Below are positions 45,159 to 53,662 of a stretch of DNA of 64,000 nt, piece by piece. The first letter of the stretch is position 1, and each line of letters starts with the position of its first letter. The DNA lies in contig NZ_LT629967.1 in NCBI RefSeq assembly GCF_900104665.1, positions 214,242 through 278,241 of the forward strand, written 5' to 3'. The DNA comes from Traorella massiliensis (GTDB taxonomy: Bacteria > Bacillota_I > Bacilli_A > Erysipelotrichales > Erysipelotrichaceae). The position numbers and the translations under genes are program-made. The notes under the pieces were generated by a model. That model did no database searches and had not been told where the DNA came from. It saw only the letters and a list, made by a program, of their open reading frames with translations.

Positions 45159-45259
45159 GATTACATCTTCAGCGGTTGCCGTTTCAAATACAATGCTGAT
45201 GTAATCAATCTTAACGGATAAATTTTTGTGTGTAGTTATAGTGCATTTCTCCTTTCGTA

Positions 45260-45600
45260 TGCCCCGTTTTTTTGCGGGGTAAAAATTGTGTTTTTTCCTT
45301 TATTTATCACAGTTTCTAGGTACTATGACATGTATACGCAGGGCGGTGTTACATATACGCCCTTTACGAACGCCTAAAGGCGTTCCCTTTCTTCCTGTGT
45401 CTGCCCCGTTCTTAACGCTCACGAGCCTTGTAAGGCTCGTGGCTAAACGGAACAGCCCAGTCAGAAACCCGATTTTCAGTCTGATAGTCCATGCCTATTC
45501 ATGCTATCAAAGTGAAAATATCTATTCTATATGCTTACTCAAGCGTGTGATTGACCCTAGCGTGCTTAATCGCTCTATCTAACACGATAATAACGCCATT
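45260..45600. promoter_or_regulatory. Candidate oriT/sso region of the element (hairpin cluster)
   Basis: Between the relaxase and the divergent regulator lie a GCCCCG/CGGGGT hairpin (45261-45280), GGGCG...CGCCC (45341-45362), a perfect GAACGCC/GGCGTTC (45368-45385) and a perfect 10-bp CACGAGCCTT/AAGGCTCGTG (45420-45441), plus TGATAG...CTATCA (45482-45509). Such a group on an MobT element is the expected place for oriT and the single-strand origin. The nick site is not identified. A frame of 98 codons on the plus strand over this area is judged non-coding. Confidence 0.55.
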
Positions 45601-45625
45601 AGAATTACTTGTCAAGAAGTTTTTG

Positions 45626-45654
45626 TTGACTTTTGGATATAGATTAAGTATGAT
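45626..45654 (+). promoter_or_regulatory. Promoter of the element's HTH regulator
   Basis: -35 TTGACT (45626-45631), 17-nt spacer, -10 TATGAT (45649-45654), followed by an AAAGGAG site. Confidence 0.65.
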
Positions 45655-45704
45655 ATGCTTATAAACGTCAAAAAAAGCAACGAAAGGAGCGGTTATACTA
45701 AGTT

Positions 45705-46340
45705 ATGGAGCATTATGAAAAGAAAATCAGTTTCTTAGGAGAGAACATACAAACCATAAGAAAATACAGAGGAATGAAACAACAGGAACTTGCGGACAAA
45801 ATCGGTATCAATATGCAGAGCCTTTCCAAGATTGAACGTGGTGTGAATTATCCTACCTTTGATACATTAGAAAAGATAATGGACGTGCTGGGTGTAACCC
45901 CAAATGAATTACTGTCGGGAGAATGGAAGTATGTTAATCAAGCCGAAAAGGAAGTCTGCCAGTTTTTAAGAATTGAAGAACGACTAAATGCAGAATTAAA
46001 ACATGGGCATTATGACAACTTCTTTGACAGCGAAGAAGAATGGCTGGAATATGAGTTGAAAAAGTTACGGGAATATATTACCGACTACATCAACGGAAAA
46101 AGCATTGTAGCGTCCGACCTTTATCCAATCAAAGAATTTATCCAGCATTTGAAGTTTCAAAAACTGTTAGACCACTATGATGATTTATACAGCATGGATA
46201 TGTTCGGTGAAAGCATAGAGGGACATAAATATAGGACACCTTATCAAGTCGTAAAAATGATAAACCCCAATTCAAAAGAAGATATGGAATTATTACGGGA
46301 AGTATTGAAAAATAACGATTTTGATGATGAGGACGAGTAA
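45705..46340 (+). CDS. XRE-family transcriptional regulator
   Basis: A 211-residue protein with an N-terminal helix-turn-helix (about residues 15-70: IRKYRGMKQQELADKIGINMQSLSKIERGVNYP) and a long acidic C-terminal helical part (WLEYELKKLREYITDYING). It is read away from the relaxase, so probably a regulator of element transfer or excision. The AAAGGAG site lies 15 nt from the ATG, which is a long spacing, but no better in-frame start exists because of a stop upstream. Confidence 0.85.
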   Translation: MEHYEKKISFLGENIQTIRKYRGMKQQELADKIGINMQSLSKIERGVNYPTFDTLEKIMDVLGVTPNELLSGEWKYVNQAEKEVCQFLRIEERLNAELKHGHYDNFFDSEEEWLEYELKKLREYITDYINGKSIVASDLYPIKEFIQHLKFQKLLDHYDDLYSMDMFGESIEGHKYRTPYQVVKMINPNSKEDMELLREVLKNNDFDDEDE

Positions 46341-46373
46341 CCCTTTTCCTCTTTGTAGAAGATACAGCAAACA

Positions 46374-46434
46374 AAAAGCCCAGTAAAGAGTGCAAAGCAC
46401 CACCAATGGTGGCAAGGCTCTTGACAGGGCTTTT
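46374..46434 (+). terminator. Nested hairpin after the XRE gene
   Basis: Outer stem AAAAGCCC/GGGCTTTT and inner CCACC/GGTGG; the outer stem ends in TTTTCC. Probably ends the XRE transcript. Confidence 0.5.
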
Positions 46435-46534
46435 CCTTTACTGTTTGTGGCAGACAAGAGGAAGAAAGGGACAAAATCTGATTTGTAGTAAATTATATAA
46501 AAACGATATGAGATGTATTTGTATCATTTTCTTG

Positions 46535-46563
46535 TTGACACCATTTATATTAAGTGATATATT
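46535..46563 (+). promoter_or_regulatory. Promoter of the DUF3796 gene
   Basis: -35 TTGACA (46535-46540), 17-nt spacer, -10 TATATT (46558-46563). Confidence 0.7.
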
Positions 46564-46609
46564 TGTCTTATAAAGATACAAAAACATCACATTGAAAAGA
46601 GGGATGATT

Positions 46610-47251
46610 ATGACAAAAAAACAAATGAAACAAGTTATCTTTATGGGAGTAGGGTGTGTAATATTACTGATTGCAGGGATAATTTACTCTTTATTATTTA
46701 ACGACGCACGCTGGGTTAAAAACATGGATATGTCTAATTATGTATTTTCCATAAAGGATATACCAATGTTGATAGTCGGTGCTTTGATAGCTATTTATGT
46801 CTTATATGTAACAGTTATCTTCTTTAAAAACGCCTTTTCTAAAAATTTTAAAGACAAAAACTATTCAAGAACAGTATCTTCATATTGGGGACTGTGTGGA
46901 ATATTTGGATTTCTAGGTTTTAGCGGTTTTTGGACTTATTTTGAATATGGGAAAATATATCCTTTTGTATTCTTTATATTTTTTGGCTTTTTCGGCTTTT
47001 TCTTTGAAGGAAAACTTTCTCACACTTTAGAAGATGAACTTTTTTTAGAAAATAAAAGAAAAGCAGAAATAAACGCCTATAAAGTAGGATTTAAACTTCT
47101 CTTTATAGTCATTTGGCTTATGGCAATAGGAATGTTTTCTCGTAATGTGGAATGGTGTGCAATTTTTATGCTCATTTCTGTTTCACTTATCTATGCTTTA
47201 GTCATTTTTCTTAGCAACTATTTATTATACCGCTACGAAAAAGGAGAATAA
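46610..47251 (+). CDS. DUF3796-type membrane protein
   Basis: A 213-residue integral membrane protein with about five spans. It matches the DUF3796 family by length, the FFKNAFSKNFKDKNYSRT loop and the paired small HTH gene downstream; the family has no assigned role. Start at ATG 46610, after AGAGGG. Followed by the regulator at 47255 after 3 bp. Such membrane/HTH pairs are frequent cargo of integrative elements. Confidence 0.7.
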   Translation: MTKKQMKQVIFMGVGCVILLIAGIIYSLLFNDARWVKNMDMSNYVFSIKDIPMLIVGALIAIYVLYVTVIFFKNAFSKNFKDKNYSRTVSSYWGLCGIFGFLGFSGFWTYFEYGKIYPFVFFIFFGFFGFFFEGKLSHTLEDELFLENKRKAEINAYKVGFKLLFIVIWLMAIGMFSRNVEWCAIFMLISVSLIYALVIFLSNYLLYRYEKGE

Positions 47252-47254
47252 GTC

Positions 47255-47458
47255 ATGGTAGAAGATTTCATGTGCAACTTAAAGGTATATCGTGTAGCAC
47301 AAGGTTTAACACAAGAACAACTGGCAGAAAAAGTCGGGGTTCGTAGAGAAACAATTATGAGGTTGGAAAAAGCACAATACAATCCATCTCTAAAACTGGC
47401 GATTGATATTTCACGGGTTCTCAATGCACCGATAGAAGATATTTTCATTTTTAAATAA
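47255..47458 (+). CDS. Small XRE/Cro-like HTH regulator
   Basis: A 67-residue HTH protein: [31 protein letters not shown]. Almost nothing but the DNA-binding domain. It begins 3 bp after the DUF3796 gene, with AAGGAG 8 nt before ATG 47255. Probably autoregulates the pair. Confidence 0.88.
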   Translation: MVEDFMCNLKVYRVAQGLTQEQLAEKVGVRRETIMRLEKAQYNPSLKLAIDISRVLNAPIEDIFIFK

Positions 47459-47557
47459 GATAGTGGTAGTAAATTCGGTTCTATGTGATATTGGGAACAA
47501 TAGAATATTAAGTTTTACATCAATATAAGAGTAATGCAACTATAATGTTAATTTGTA

Positions 47558-47815
47558 TTGCTTGGAGGAACAATACCTGATGAAGATGATAATGATGTCA
47601 TCGCAGAACAACTTGCAAAAATCAGTGAACAGATGGCAATTAAGAATAGGCGTAGCAAAAAAATTTGGAAAATTGCTGGGGTTATATTCCTAGTAATTGT
47701 GCTATTGAATATCCTCTTGATAATATTTAATATGTCAGTATCTAAAAACGTTTCAACAGATAGTAGCACCACTTTCATAGAAATAGGTGAAGATGATGTG
47801 ATTGATGTAGAATAA
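47558..47815 (+). CDS. Small membrane protein, possibly incomplete
   Basis: An 85-codon frame with a charged N-terminus, a basic KNRRSKKIWK segment, one membrane span (about residues 39-60: IAGVIFLVIVLLNILLIIF) and an acidic tail. The frame has only a TTG start at 47558, without good ribosome site; a GGAGG lies just downstream of it (47563), and the next in-frame ATG gives MAIKNRRSKK. It may be a decayed or truncated gene near the element's right end. Function unknown. Confidence 0.45.
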   Translation: MLGGTIPDEDDNDVIAEQLAKISEQMAIKNRRSKKIWKIAGVIFLVIVLLNILLIIFNMSVSKNVSTDSSTTFIEIGEDDVIDVE

Positions 47816-47968
47816 TTTCCAACATACAATCCCAGTTTGACAACTTTATATCCATACACACAAAGCAGTTAGTCTTAGGATTGACTGCTTTTTAACAAAA
47901 GACACCACTCAGGTGTAAAGGGTGTCTTTTTAGTGCTATTTTATTGTCATATCAAGGCTCATTCAATT

Positions 47969-47990
47969 GTGGTAAATTCGTGGTAAATTA
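47969..47990 (+). repeat. Tandem GTGGTAAATT sites, right end
   Basis: Two copies of GTGGTAAATT, 11 bp apart, matching the int-end pair. Beyond it (47990-48100) is AT-rich sequence with a CTATACTT/AAGTATAG hairpin at about 48001-48028 and no ORF. Confidence 0.6.
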
Positions 47991-48103
47991 AATAATTTTC
48001 TATACTTCAAAGTGCTTGAAAGTATAGTGTTTATGCGGATAATCGCAAATTAGATATAAAATTTAACATAAACATTACATAAATTTTACATTATAACCAA
48101 AAA

Positions 48104-48126
48104 AAGAAGCCTTTTTTTGGCTTCTT
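48104..48126 (-). terminator. Terminator of guaB
   Basis: Perfect 8-bp stem AAGAAGCC/GGCTTCTT followed on the minus strand by TTTTTTT, 18 bp past the guaB stop. Confidence 0.9.
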
Positions 48127-48143
48127 TAAGACAACTTCTTTAA

Positions 48144-49640
48144 CTATTTAAAATCATCTTTCAGCACGACGTCATGTGCGCTTCCTTCCTGGATAGATAC
48201 ATTGGAAGCTAATGTTAAACGTGCTGTTTCATAAAATTCTTTAATAGTTAATGCGCCACAGTTACACATCGTTGATTTAATTTTATGTAATGTGATCGAT
48301 ACACCATCATCTAATTTACCGGCATAAGGCACATAAGAATCAACACCTTCTTCAAATGTCAGTTCCTGTTTACCTCCAAGGTCATAACGTGCCCAGTTTC
48401 TAGCACGATTACTTCCTTCTCCCCAGTATTCTTTCATATAACCTTTGCTTGTTTTTACTTTAGCTGTTGGCGACTCATCAAATCTAGCAAAATATCTTCC
48501 TAGCATGACAAAGTCTGCACCCATCGCTAATGCTAAAGTAATATGATAATCATGTACGATACCACCATCAGAACAGATAGGTACATAGACACCTGTCTCT
48601 TCAAAATATTCATCTCTCGCTTTCGCAACATCCATAACAGCACTTGCTTGACCACGGCCAATTCCTTTGGCTTCACGAGTAATACAAATGGAACCGCCTC
48701 CGATACCGATCTTTACAAAGTCAGCTCCAGCATCTGCAAGATATCTGAATCCTTCTCCATCAACAACATTTCCGGCACCAATCTTTACAGTATCCCCATA
48801 ATGCTCTCTTACCCATTTAATTGTGTCATACTGCCATTCAGAGAAACCTTCACTTGAATCGATGCAGACAACATCTACCCCTGCTTCAACAAGTGCAGGA
48901 ACACGCTGTGCATAATCTCTTGAATTAATACCAGCACCAACAATATAACGTTTTTCACTATCAAGCAATGCATCTGTATTTTCTTTATCACTTGAATAGT
49001 CTTTTCTGAATACCATATATTTTAAATGCTGTTCTTTATCAACGATCGGCAAAGAATTCAGTTTCTTTTCCCAAATCAAATCATTTGCTTCTGTAAGTGT
49101 CATACCATCATGCCCCACTACCAAATCCTGATATTTTGTCATGAAGTCTTTTACTTTTTTATCCAACGAATCTCGTGTTGTACGATAATCTCGGCTTGTT
49201 ACGATTCCTAACAATTTTCCATTCGGTGTACCATCCTCGGTAACCGCCATTGTTGAATGACCTGTTTTAGCTAACAAATCTAATACATCTTTTAATGTAT
49301 TCTCAGGTGTGATATTAGAATCGCTAATAACAAAACCTGCTTTATAATTCTTAACACGTCGTACCATTTCAGCCTGCTGTTCGATCGTCTGTGAACCATA
49401 GATAAAAGCACAGCCGCCTTTTTTCGCCAAAGCAACAGCCATCTTATCATCTGATACTGACTGCATGATGGCACTTACCATCGGAATGTTTAAACTAAGT
49501 GCTGGTTGTTCTCCTTTTTTAAACTTCACCAGCGGTGTTTTTAAATCCACATTTGCAACGATATTCTTTTTGGTGGTTAAATTGGGAATTAAAAGATATT
49601 CACCAAACGTATGAGATAAACCTTCTAAAACTTTCGCCAT
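48144..49640 (-). CDS. guaB: IMP dehydrogenase
   Basis: A 498-residue IMPDH, converting IMP to XMP with NAD+ in guanine nucleotide synthesis. TIM barrel with a two-CBS insert (about residues 100-220, with [13 protein letters not shown]), catalytic Cys in [27 protein letters not shown] and [14 protein letters not shown]. Start at ATG 49640. Separate transcription unit, next to the right end of the mobile element, which therefore lies between this gene and the ABC operon. Confidence 0.96.
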   Translation of the reverse strand: MAKVLEGLSHTFGEYLLIPNLTTKKNIVANVDLKTPLVKFKKGEQPALSLNIPMVSAIMQSVSDDKMAVALAKKGGCAFIYGSQTIEQQAEMVRRVKNYKAGFVISDSNITPENTLKDVLDLLAKTGHSTMAVTEDGTPNGKLLGIVTSRDYRTTRDSLDKKVKDFMTKYQDLVVGHDGMTLTEANDLIWEKKLNSLPIVDKEQHLKYMVFRKDYSSDKENTDALLDSEKRYIVGAGINSRDYAQRVPALVEAGVDVVCIDSSEGFSEWQYDTIKWVREHYGDTVKIGAGNVVDGEGFRYLADAGADFVKIGIGGGSICITREAKGIGRGQASAVMDVAKARDEYFEETGVYVPICSDGGIVHDYHITLALAMGADFVMLGRYFARFDESPTAKVKTSKGYMKEYWGEGSNRARNWARYDLGGKQELTFEEGVDSYVPYAGKLDDGVSITLHKIKSTMCNCGALTIKEFYETARLTLASNVSIQEGSAHDVVLKDDFK

Positions 49641-49755
49641 AAAATTGTACCTCTCTTCCTTGTATTATCTGTAAAATTATCACAAATCCCTTTAAAAATC
49701 AATCAAATTTTCTACTTTTACGATAAAGCCTTATATTATTTTTCACCATAAAAGA

Positions 49756-49779
49756 AAAAAGGCATTTTCATGCCTTTTT
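49756..49779 (-). terminator. Terminator of rubrerythrin gene
   Basis: Stem AAAAAGGCAT/ATGCCTTTTT with loop TTTC and T-rich tail on the minus strand. Confidence 0.8.
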
Positions 49780-49783
49780 CATT

Positions 49784-50323
49784 TTAGTAGTTATCGCTTG
49801 CTTTTGCAAATACTGCCTGAGGATATCCACAAACAGGACATACACCAGGAGCAACTTCATTTTCTACACGGTAACCGCAGATACCACACTGCCATACTAC
49901 TTTTTCATCTTTCTTAAACACTTTGCTATTTTCAACATTTGCAAGCAATGCTAAGCATCTTTCTTCATGAGCTTTTTCGATCTTAGCTACTGCTTCAAAC
50001 TGGAATGCTAATTTATTGAAACCTTCTTCTTTAGCTTCTTTAGCAAATTTAGCATACATATCTGTCCACTCATAGTTTTCACCAGCTGCAGCATCTTTTA
50101 AGTTTTCATCAGTTTCAGGAATGTTATCTCCATGTAGTGCTTTAAACCACAATTTAGCATGTTCCTGTTCATTTCTAGCTGTTTCTAAGAATAATTCAGC
50201 AATCTGATTTAAACCTTGTTCTTTTGCTTTTTCGGCATAGTATGTGTATTTATTTCTAGCCTGAGATTCACCAGCAAATGCGCTCATTAAATTTTGTTCT
50301 GTTTTTGATCCTTTTAGTTCCAT
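49784..50323 (-). CDS. Rubrerythrin
   Basis: A 179-residue peroxide-reducing protein. The N-terminal four-helix ferritin-like part (residues 1-135) has the diiron Glu/His residues ([35 protein letters not shown]) and the C-terminal rubredoxin-like domain has [14 protein letters not shown] and CPVCGYP, binding one iron. It protects anaerobes from hydrogen peroxide. It has its own promoter (50365-50393) and, farther upstream, a Fur-type palindrome at 50431-50445. Single gene. Confidence 0.96.
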   Translation of the reverse strand: MELKGSKTEQNLMSAFAGESQARNKYTYYAEKAKEQGLNQIAELFLETARNEQEHAKLWFKALHGDNIPETDENLKDAAAGENYEWTDMYAKFAKEAKEEGFNKLAFQFEAVAKIEKAHEERCLALLANVENSKVFKKDEKVVWQCGICGYRVENEVAPGVCPVCGYPQAVFAKASDNY

Positions 50324-50364
50324 TGTTAACTTCCTTTCTGTAGACTTTTGTCTTATACATCACC

Positions 50365-50393
50365 AGTATAATCTTTTCTTACTTTTTTGTCAA
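50365..50393 (-). promoter_or_regulatory. Promoter of the rubrerythrin gene
   Basis: Minus strand -35 TTGACA (50388-50393), 17-nt spacer, -10 TATACT (50365-50370). Confidence 0.8.
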
Positions 50394-50430
50394 TCAGTAT
50401 TTTATTTTTTCTTTAATAATAGACTCATTT

Positions 50431-50445
50431 TGATAATCATTATCA
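50431..50445. promoter_or_regulatory. Perfect 7-1-7 Fur-type palindrome
   Basis: TGATAATCATTATCA is an exact TGATAATNATTATCA, the core box of Fur (PerR and Zur differ slightly). It overlaps the stop codon of the P-type ATPase and lies about 40 bp upstream of the rubrerythrin -35. Confidence 0.55.
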
Positions 50446-52866
50446 TTTTTTAAGAATTCTCATTGCATTGATGACTGCTATGATGCTCACGCCTACATCA
50501 GCAAATACGCCTAACCACATATTTGCATATCCAAAGATGCTTAACCCTAAAATGATAGCTTTTATACCTAAAATAAAGACAATGTTTTCATTCATGATCT
50601 TCTGCGTAAATCTTGCTAGATCAATTCCCTGACTCAAAGAACTTAAATTATCCTTCATCAATACCAGATCACTGGCTTCTACAGCAGCTTCACTTCCAAG
50701 TCCGCCCATAGCTATACCTAGATCGCTTCTTGCTAATACAGGTGCATCATTGATACCGTCGCCAACATAGGCTACCTTACCAGATGCTGATTTTAAGATC
50801 TTTTCCAGCTCCTCTACCTTATCTGTTGGTAACAGTTCATAGTGAACCTCATCAATACCACACTCATTGGCAATGGCTTGTGCCGTTTTCTGCCGGTCCC
50901 CTGTCAGCATGACAAGTTTTTTAATACCTTTTTCTTTTAAGCTTCTCAAAGATTCGATCGTATTTGGCTTTAATGTATCACTAATTTCAATCGTACCAAC
51001 ATACTTTGAATCATAAGCAATATAGACAAGTGTTCCAGTTGACGCTTCTTCTTTACAAGCAACATGGAAACGATCAATTAACTTTTTATTTCCTGCAAGT
51101 AATATCTTACCCTGATATTCCCCTTTTATACCATGTCCTGCAATTTCTTCAACATTTCTAAATTCATTTTTATCCACTTCTTTTCCATATTCTTTTTGAA
51201 TAGAAAGAGCAATCGGATGCGTTGAATAGCTTTCCGCAATTGCTGCTAAACGTAAACATTCATCAGCTTTTTCACTATAAATATTTGTTACTTCAAAAGA
51301 ACCATTTGTTAATGTTCCTGTCTTATCAAAGACGATCGTATCGATCTGACTTAAAATTTCCAGATAATTTCCACCCTTTACTAATATTCCTTTTTTACTA
51401 GCACTTCCGATACCCGCAAAATATCCTAACGGAATAGAAAGAACAAGGGCACATGGACATGAGATGACAAGGAAGGTACATGCACGAAGCAGCCATTCCT
51501 GCCAGCCGATCTGAGTTTGAAAGAAGTTAGGAACGATTGCTAAAACCAAGGCTGCAATAACAACAATAGGTGTATACACTCTTGCAAAACGAGTCATTTT
51601 CAGCTCTGTTCTTGCTTTTTTACTGGAAGCATTTTCTACCATATCTAAAATTCTGCTGACCGTTGATTCACTTAATTCATGTGTCACTCTCATTTCAATG
51701 ACCCCCTGCAAATTGATGCAGCCTGCCAACACTTCATCTCCTAAGCTAACTTCTCTTGGCAGTGATTCACCTGTCAATGCACTTGTATCTAAGGTTGTTG
51801 TCCCTTGACAAACAACTCCATCTAACGGAACTCTTTCTCCAGGCTGCACGACGATGATATCTTTAATCTTAATTTCTTCAGGGTCTACATCACTTATTTG
51901 TTCATTAGTTTTTAAATGAGCAATTTCTGCTTTGATATTCATTAAATCAGCAATTGAATTTCTTGATCTTTCAACTGCTTTATTTTGAAAATATTCACCC
52001 AGCTGATAAAACAGCATAACGGCTACTGCTTCTAAATATTCACCGACAACAAGGGCACCGATGGTTGCAATCAGCATTAAGAAATTTTCATCAAATATTT
52101 CACCACGCCGAATATTTTTCAACGCCTTTACGATGACGCTATAGCCAACCATAATGTAAGAAAGGATAATTCCTATCTGCCAATCAAATTGTAAACTTAA
52201 AACAAATACGACAATCCCTGTACCCAAAATATAAGCCTGATAATTCTTCTTTTTCTCTTTTTTCTCATTTCCTTCAATGATTTCAACTTCTTCTGCATCA
52301 AGAATTGCTTTTCTGACTTTTTCTTTGATATGATTTTCATCAGCATTTTTTTTCACATAAAACAGTAATGTTTTTGTAGTGAAATTCAACGAAGCGTATG
52401 CAACTCCTTCCACCTCATTTACGGCATCTTCAACTTTCATGGCACAATTAGCACAATCTAACCCTTCAATTTTCCATTTCAATTTTTTTAAGTCTTTACC
52501 TGCCGGCTGAACTCGCATAACTTCTTTACGATGTTCATGATGATCATGATTACAACATTCGTGTTCATGATGATGCTCATGTTTACAGCAACTATGGTCA
52601 TGGTGGTGTTCATGTTCACATGTACAAGCTTTTTCATGATGTATATGACCATCTTTTTTTACGACATGAACTTCTTCTAAATCTTCAATTAAATGAATAA
52701 GTTCTTTTTCTATATCTTCTGTATATGATTTATAGTGAATCGTGCATCCTAATGTTGCAGCATTCACACTGGCATTTTCCACATCTTCATGCTTATTTAA
52801 CGCTCTTTCAATTTTCATAGCACAATTTGGACAATCCAGCCCTTCAAGAATATATTTCTTTTCCAT
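50443..52866 (-). CDS. Zn/Cd-type P1B ATPase with two HMA domains and His-rich linker
   Basis: An 807-residue heavy-metal exporter. Two N-terminal HMA domains with CxxC (EGLDCPNCAMKIE and EGLDCANCAMKVE) flank a very His/Cys-rich insert (about residues 80-115; HHDHSCCKHEHHHEHECC). Core: SCPCALV in the membrane, TGESLP, phosphorylation DKTGTLT, MLTGDRQKTAQAI and VGDGINDAPVLA. Together with a CzrA/CadC-like repressor and the absence of copper motifs (it has CPC plus a later SDLGIAMGG pattern) this suits Zn2+/Cd2+/Pb2+ efflux. Co-transcribed with the ArsR gene 3 bp upstream. Confidence 0.93.
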   Translation of the reverse strand: MEKKYILEGLDCPNCAMKIERALNKHEDVENASVNAATLGCTIHYKSYTEDIEKELIHLIEDLEEVHVVKKDGHIHHEKACTCEHEHHHDHSCCKHEHHHEHECCNHDHHEHRKEVMRVQPAGKDLKKLKWKIEGLDCANCAMKVEDAVNEVEGVAYASLNFTTKTLLFYVKKNADENHIKEKVRKAILDAEEVEIIEGNEKKEKKKNYQAYILGTGIVVFVLSLQFDWQIGIILSYIMVGYSVIVKALKNIRRGEIFDENFLMLIATIGALVVGEYLEAVAVMLFYQLGEYFQNKAVERSRNSIADLMNIKAEIAHLKTNEQISDVDPEEIKIKDIIVVQPGERVPLDGVVCQGTTTLDTSALTGESLPREVSLGDEVLAGCINLQGVIEMRVTHELSESTVSRILDMVENASSKKARTELKMTRFARVYTPIVVIAALVLAIVPNFFQTQIGWQEWLLRACTFLVISCPCALVLSIPLGYFAGIGSASKKGILVKGGNYLEILSQIDTIVFDKTGTLTNGSFEVTNIYSEKADECLRLAAIAESYSTHPIALSIQKEYGKEVDKNEFRNVEEIAGHGIKGEYQGKILLAGNKKLIDRFHVACKEEASTGTLVYIAYDSKYVGTIEISDTLKPNTIESLRSLKEKGIKKLVMLTGDRQKTAQAIANECGIDEVHYELLPTDKVEELEKILKSASGKVAYVGDGINDAPVLARSDLGIAMGGLGSEAAVEASDLVLMKDNLSSLSQGIDLARFTQKIMNENIVFILGIKAIILGLSIFGYANMWLGVFADVGVSIIAVINAMRILKK

Positions 52867-52868
52867 AA

Positions 52869-53222
52869 TTAATCCTCCATCACATGCTCATATCCAGCTT
52901 CAAAAATTCTTCCGATATGATCATCATCTAATGAATAATAGATGACCTTGCCATCTCTGCGATATTTAACAAGACGAGCTTGTTTTAGTGTTTTGAGCTG
53001 ATGAGAAACCGCTGACTGAGACACATCTAATAAAGCAGATAGATCACAAACACACATTTCAGCTTTTAAAAGTGCACAAATGATCTTGATTCTTGTCGGA
53101 TCTCCAAACACTTTCAAAAGTTCTGCCGTTGCGACTAATTTCTCTTCATCCGGCATCTCTTTTTTCACCTTATTTACAACATCCTCATGGATAACTGTTA
53201 TTTCACATTTTTCAATTTCCAT
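52869..53222 (-). CDS. ArsR/SmtB-family metal-sensing repressor
   Basis: A 117-residue winged-helix repressor. LFGDPTRIKIICALLKAEMCVCDLSALL has the CVC-type alpha-3 metal site (CadC-like, Cd/Pb/Zn), followed by SQSAVSHQLKTLKQARLVKYRRDGK, the DNA-reading helix. First gene of the efflux operon, so it represses its own promoter, where the palindrome at 53237-53256 is the expected operator. Confidence 0.93.
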   Translation of the reverse strand: MEIEKCEITVIHEDVVNKVKKEMPDEEKLVATAELLKVFGDPTRIKIICALLKAEMCVCDLSALLDVSQSAVSHQLKTLKQARLVKYRRDGKVIYYSLDDDHIGRIFEAGYEHVMED

Positions 53223-53236
53223 ATTAACACCCTTTC

Positions 53237-53256
53237 ATATGAACATTTGTTCATAT
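53237..53256. promoter_or_regulatory. ArsR operator palindrome
   Basis: Perfect 9-2-9 palindrome ATATGAACATTTGTTCATAT, matching the TGAAC/GTTCA half-sites bound by CadC/CzrA-like repressors, immediately downstream of the -10. Confidence 0.75.
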
Positions 53257-53258
53257 AT

Positions 53259-53287
53259 ATAATATGTAAAGATTCTCATTATGTCAA
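53259..53287 (-). promoter_or_regulatory. Promoter of the metal efflux operon
   Basis: Minus strand -35 TTGACA (53282-53287), 17-nt spacer, -10 TATTAT (53259-53264), overlapped on its downstream side by the ArsR palindrome. Between this and 53420 no ORF is visible. Confidence 0.85.
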
Positions 53288-53420
53288 GTTTTATTTCAAT
53301 GAAAATTTCTGAAATAATGTGAAATTTTATGTAAATTTAACACAGTGTTTGCCCTACAAAAACACTTGATTTTATCAGAAAAACAAAGTGAAAAAAATTT
53401 CAAAAAGTTAAATAAATCCC

Positions 53421-53449
53421 TTGATTTCAGCTTTTTTTCAGTATATTAT
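53421..53449 (+). promoter_or_regulatory. Promoter of the 47-aa peptide gene
   Basis: -35 TTGATT (53421-53426), 17-nt spacer, -10 TATTAT (53444-53449). Confidence 0.7.
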
Positions 53450-53488
53450 ATGGGTGTAAGTTAAGATAAAGAGAAGGAGGATACAAAT

Positions 53489-53632
53489 ATGAAGAACTTA
53501 TTAAAGGCTATCAATTTTGTGAAATTCAACAAGAATCGCACAAACGCTAAACAATCGATTACTTCTCGTGAAGTAGAGCACATTAATGCCGGAAATTCTA
53601 CTTCTGCTTGGGGAATCGTATTCTATCGCTAG
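53489..53632 (+). CDS. Small peptide gene, 47 codons (unknown; possible signal or RiPP precursor)
   Basis: A plus-strand ORF among minus-strand neighbours. It has AAGGAGG 8 nt before the ATG, its own promoter and a perfect terminator, so it is a complete single-gene unit. The peptide begins MKNLLKAINFVKF, has a basic/polar middle and ends NAGNSTSAWGIVFYR. A leader (basic, amphipathic, ending about SREVEHINAG) plus a short hydrophobic tail with Ser/Thr and Trp is the shape of ribosomally made peptide precursors, but no modification, protease or export gene is next to it and I recognise no family. Too short for usual gene callers. Confidence 0.6.
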   Translation: MKNLLKAINFVKFNKNRTNAKQSITSREVEHINAGNSTSAWGIVFYR

Positions 53633-53662
53633 TCGTTCTAGCATTTCACATAATTAAAAAAG

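Larger units (their letters stand above)
42547..48040. mobile_element. Tn916/Tn1549-related integrated element, small (MobT type), boundaries approximate
   Basis: Block of visibly more G+C-rich sequence between the ABC operon and guaB, carrying integrase, excisionase, MobT/Orf20-type relaxase, hairpin-rich region and regulators. Both ends show paired GTGGTWAA repeats facing the same way (42648-42670 and 47969-47990), like the DR2 arm sites bound by Tn916 Int. No FtsK-like coupling protein, VirB4/TcpA-like genes or resistance gene are present. I could not identify the core att site or a target duplication, so the limits are between 42388 and 42645 on the left and 47995 and 48100 on the right. 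Confidence 0.8.

Noticed and set aside
45286-45582. 98-codon plus-strand ORF beside the relaxase
   Set aside because: It covers the inverted-repeat cluster, has no ribosome site, and its composition follows the hairpins; best read as the oriT/sso region.
46138-46474. Minus-strand frames over the XRE gene 3' end
   Set aside because: Shadow frames of a well-supported plus-strand regulator and its terminator hairpin.
47548-47859. 103-codon minus-strand frame opposite the small membrane gene
   Set aside because: Antisense shadow with no ribosome site.
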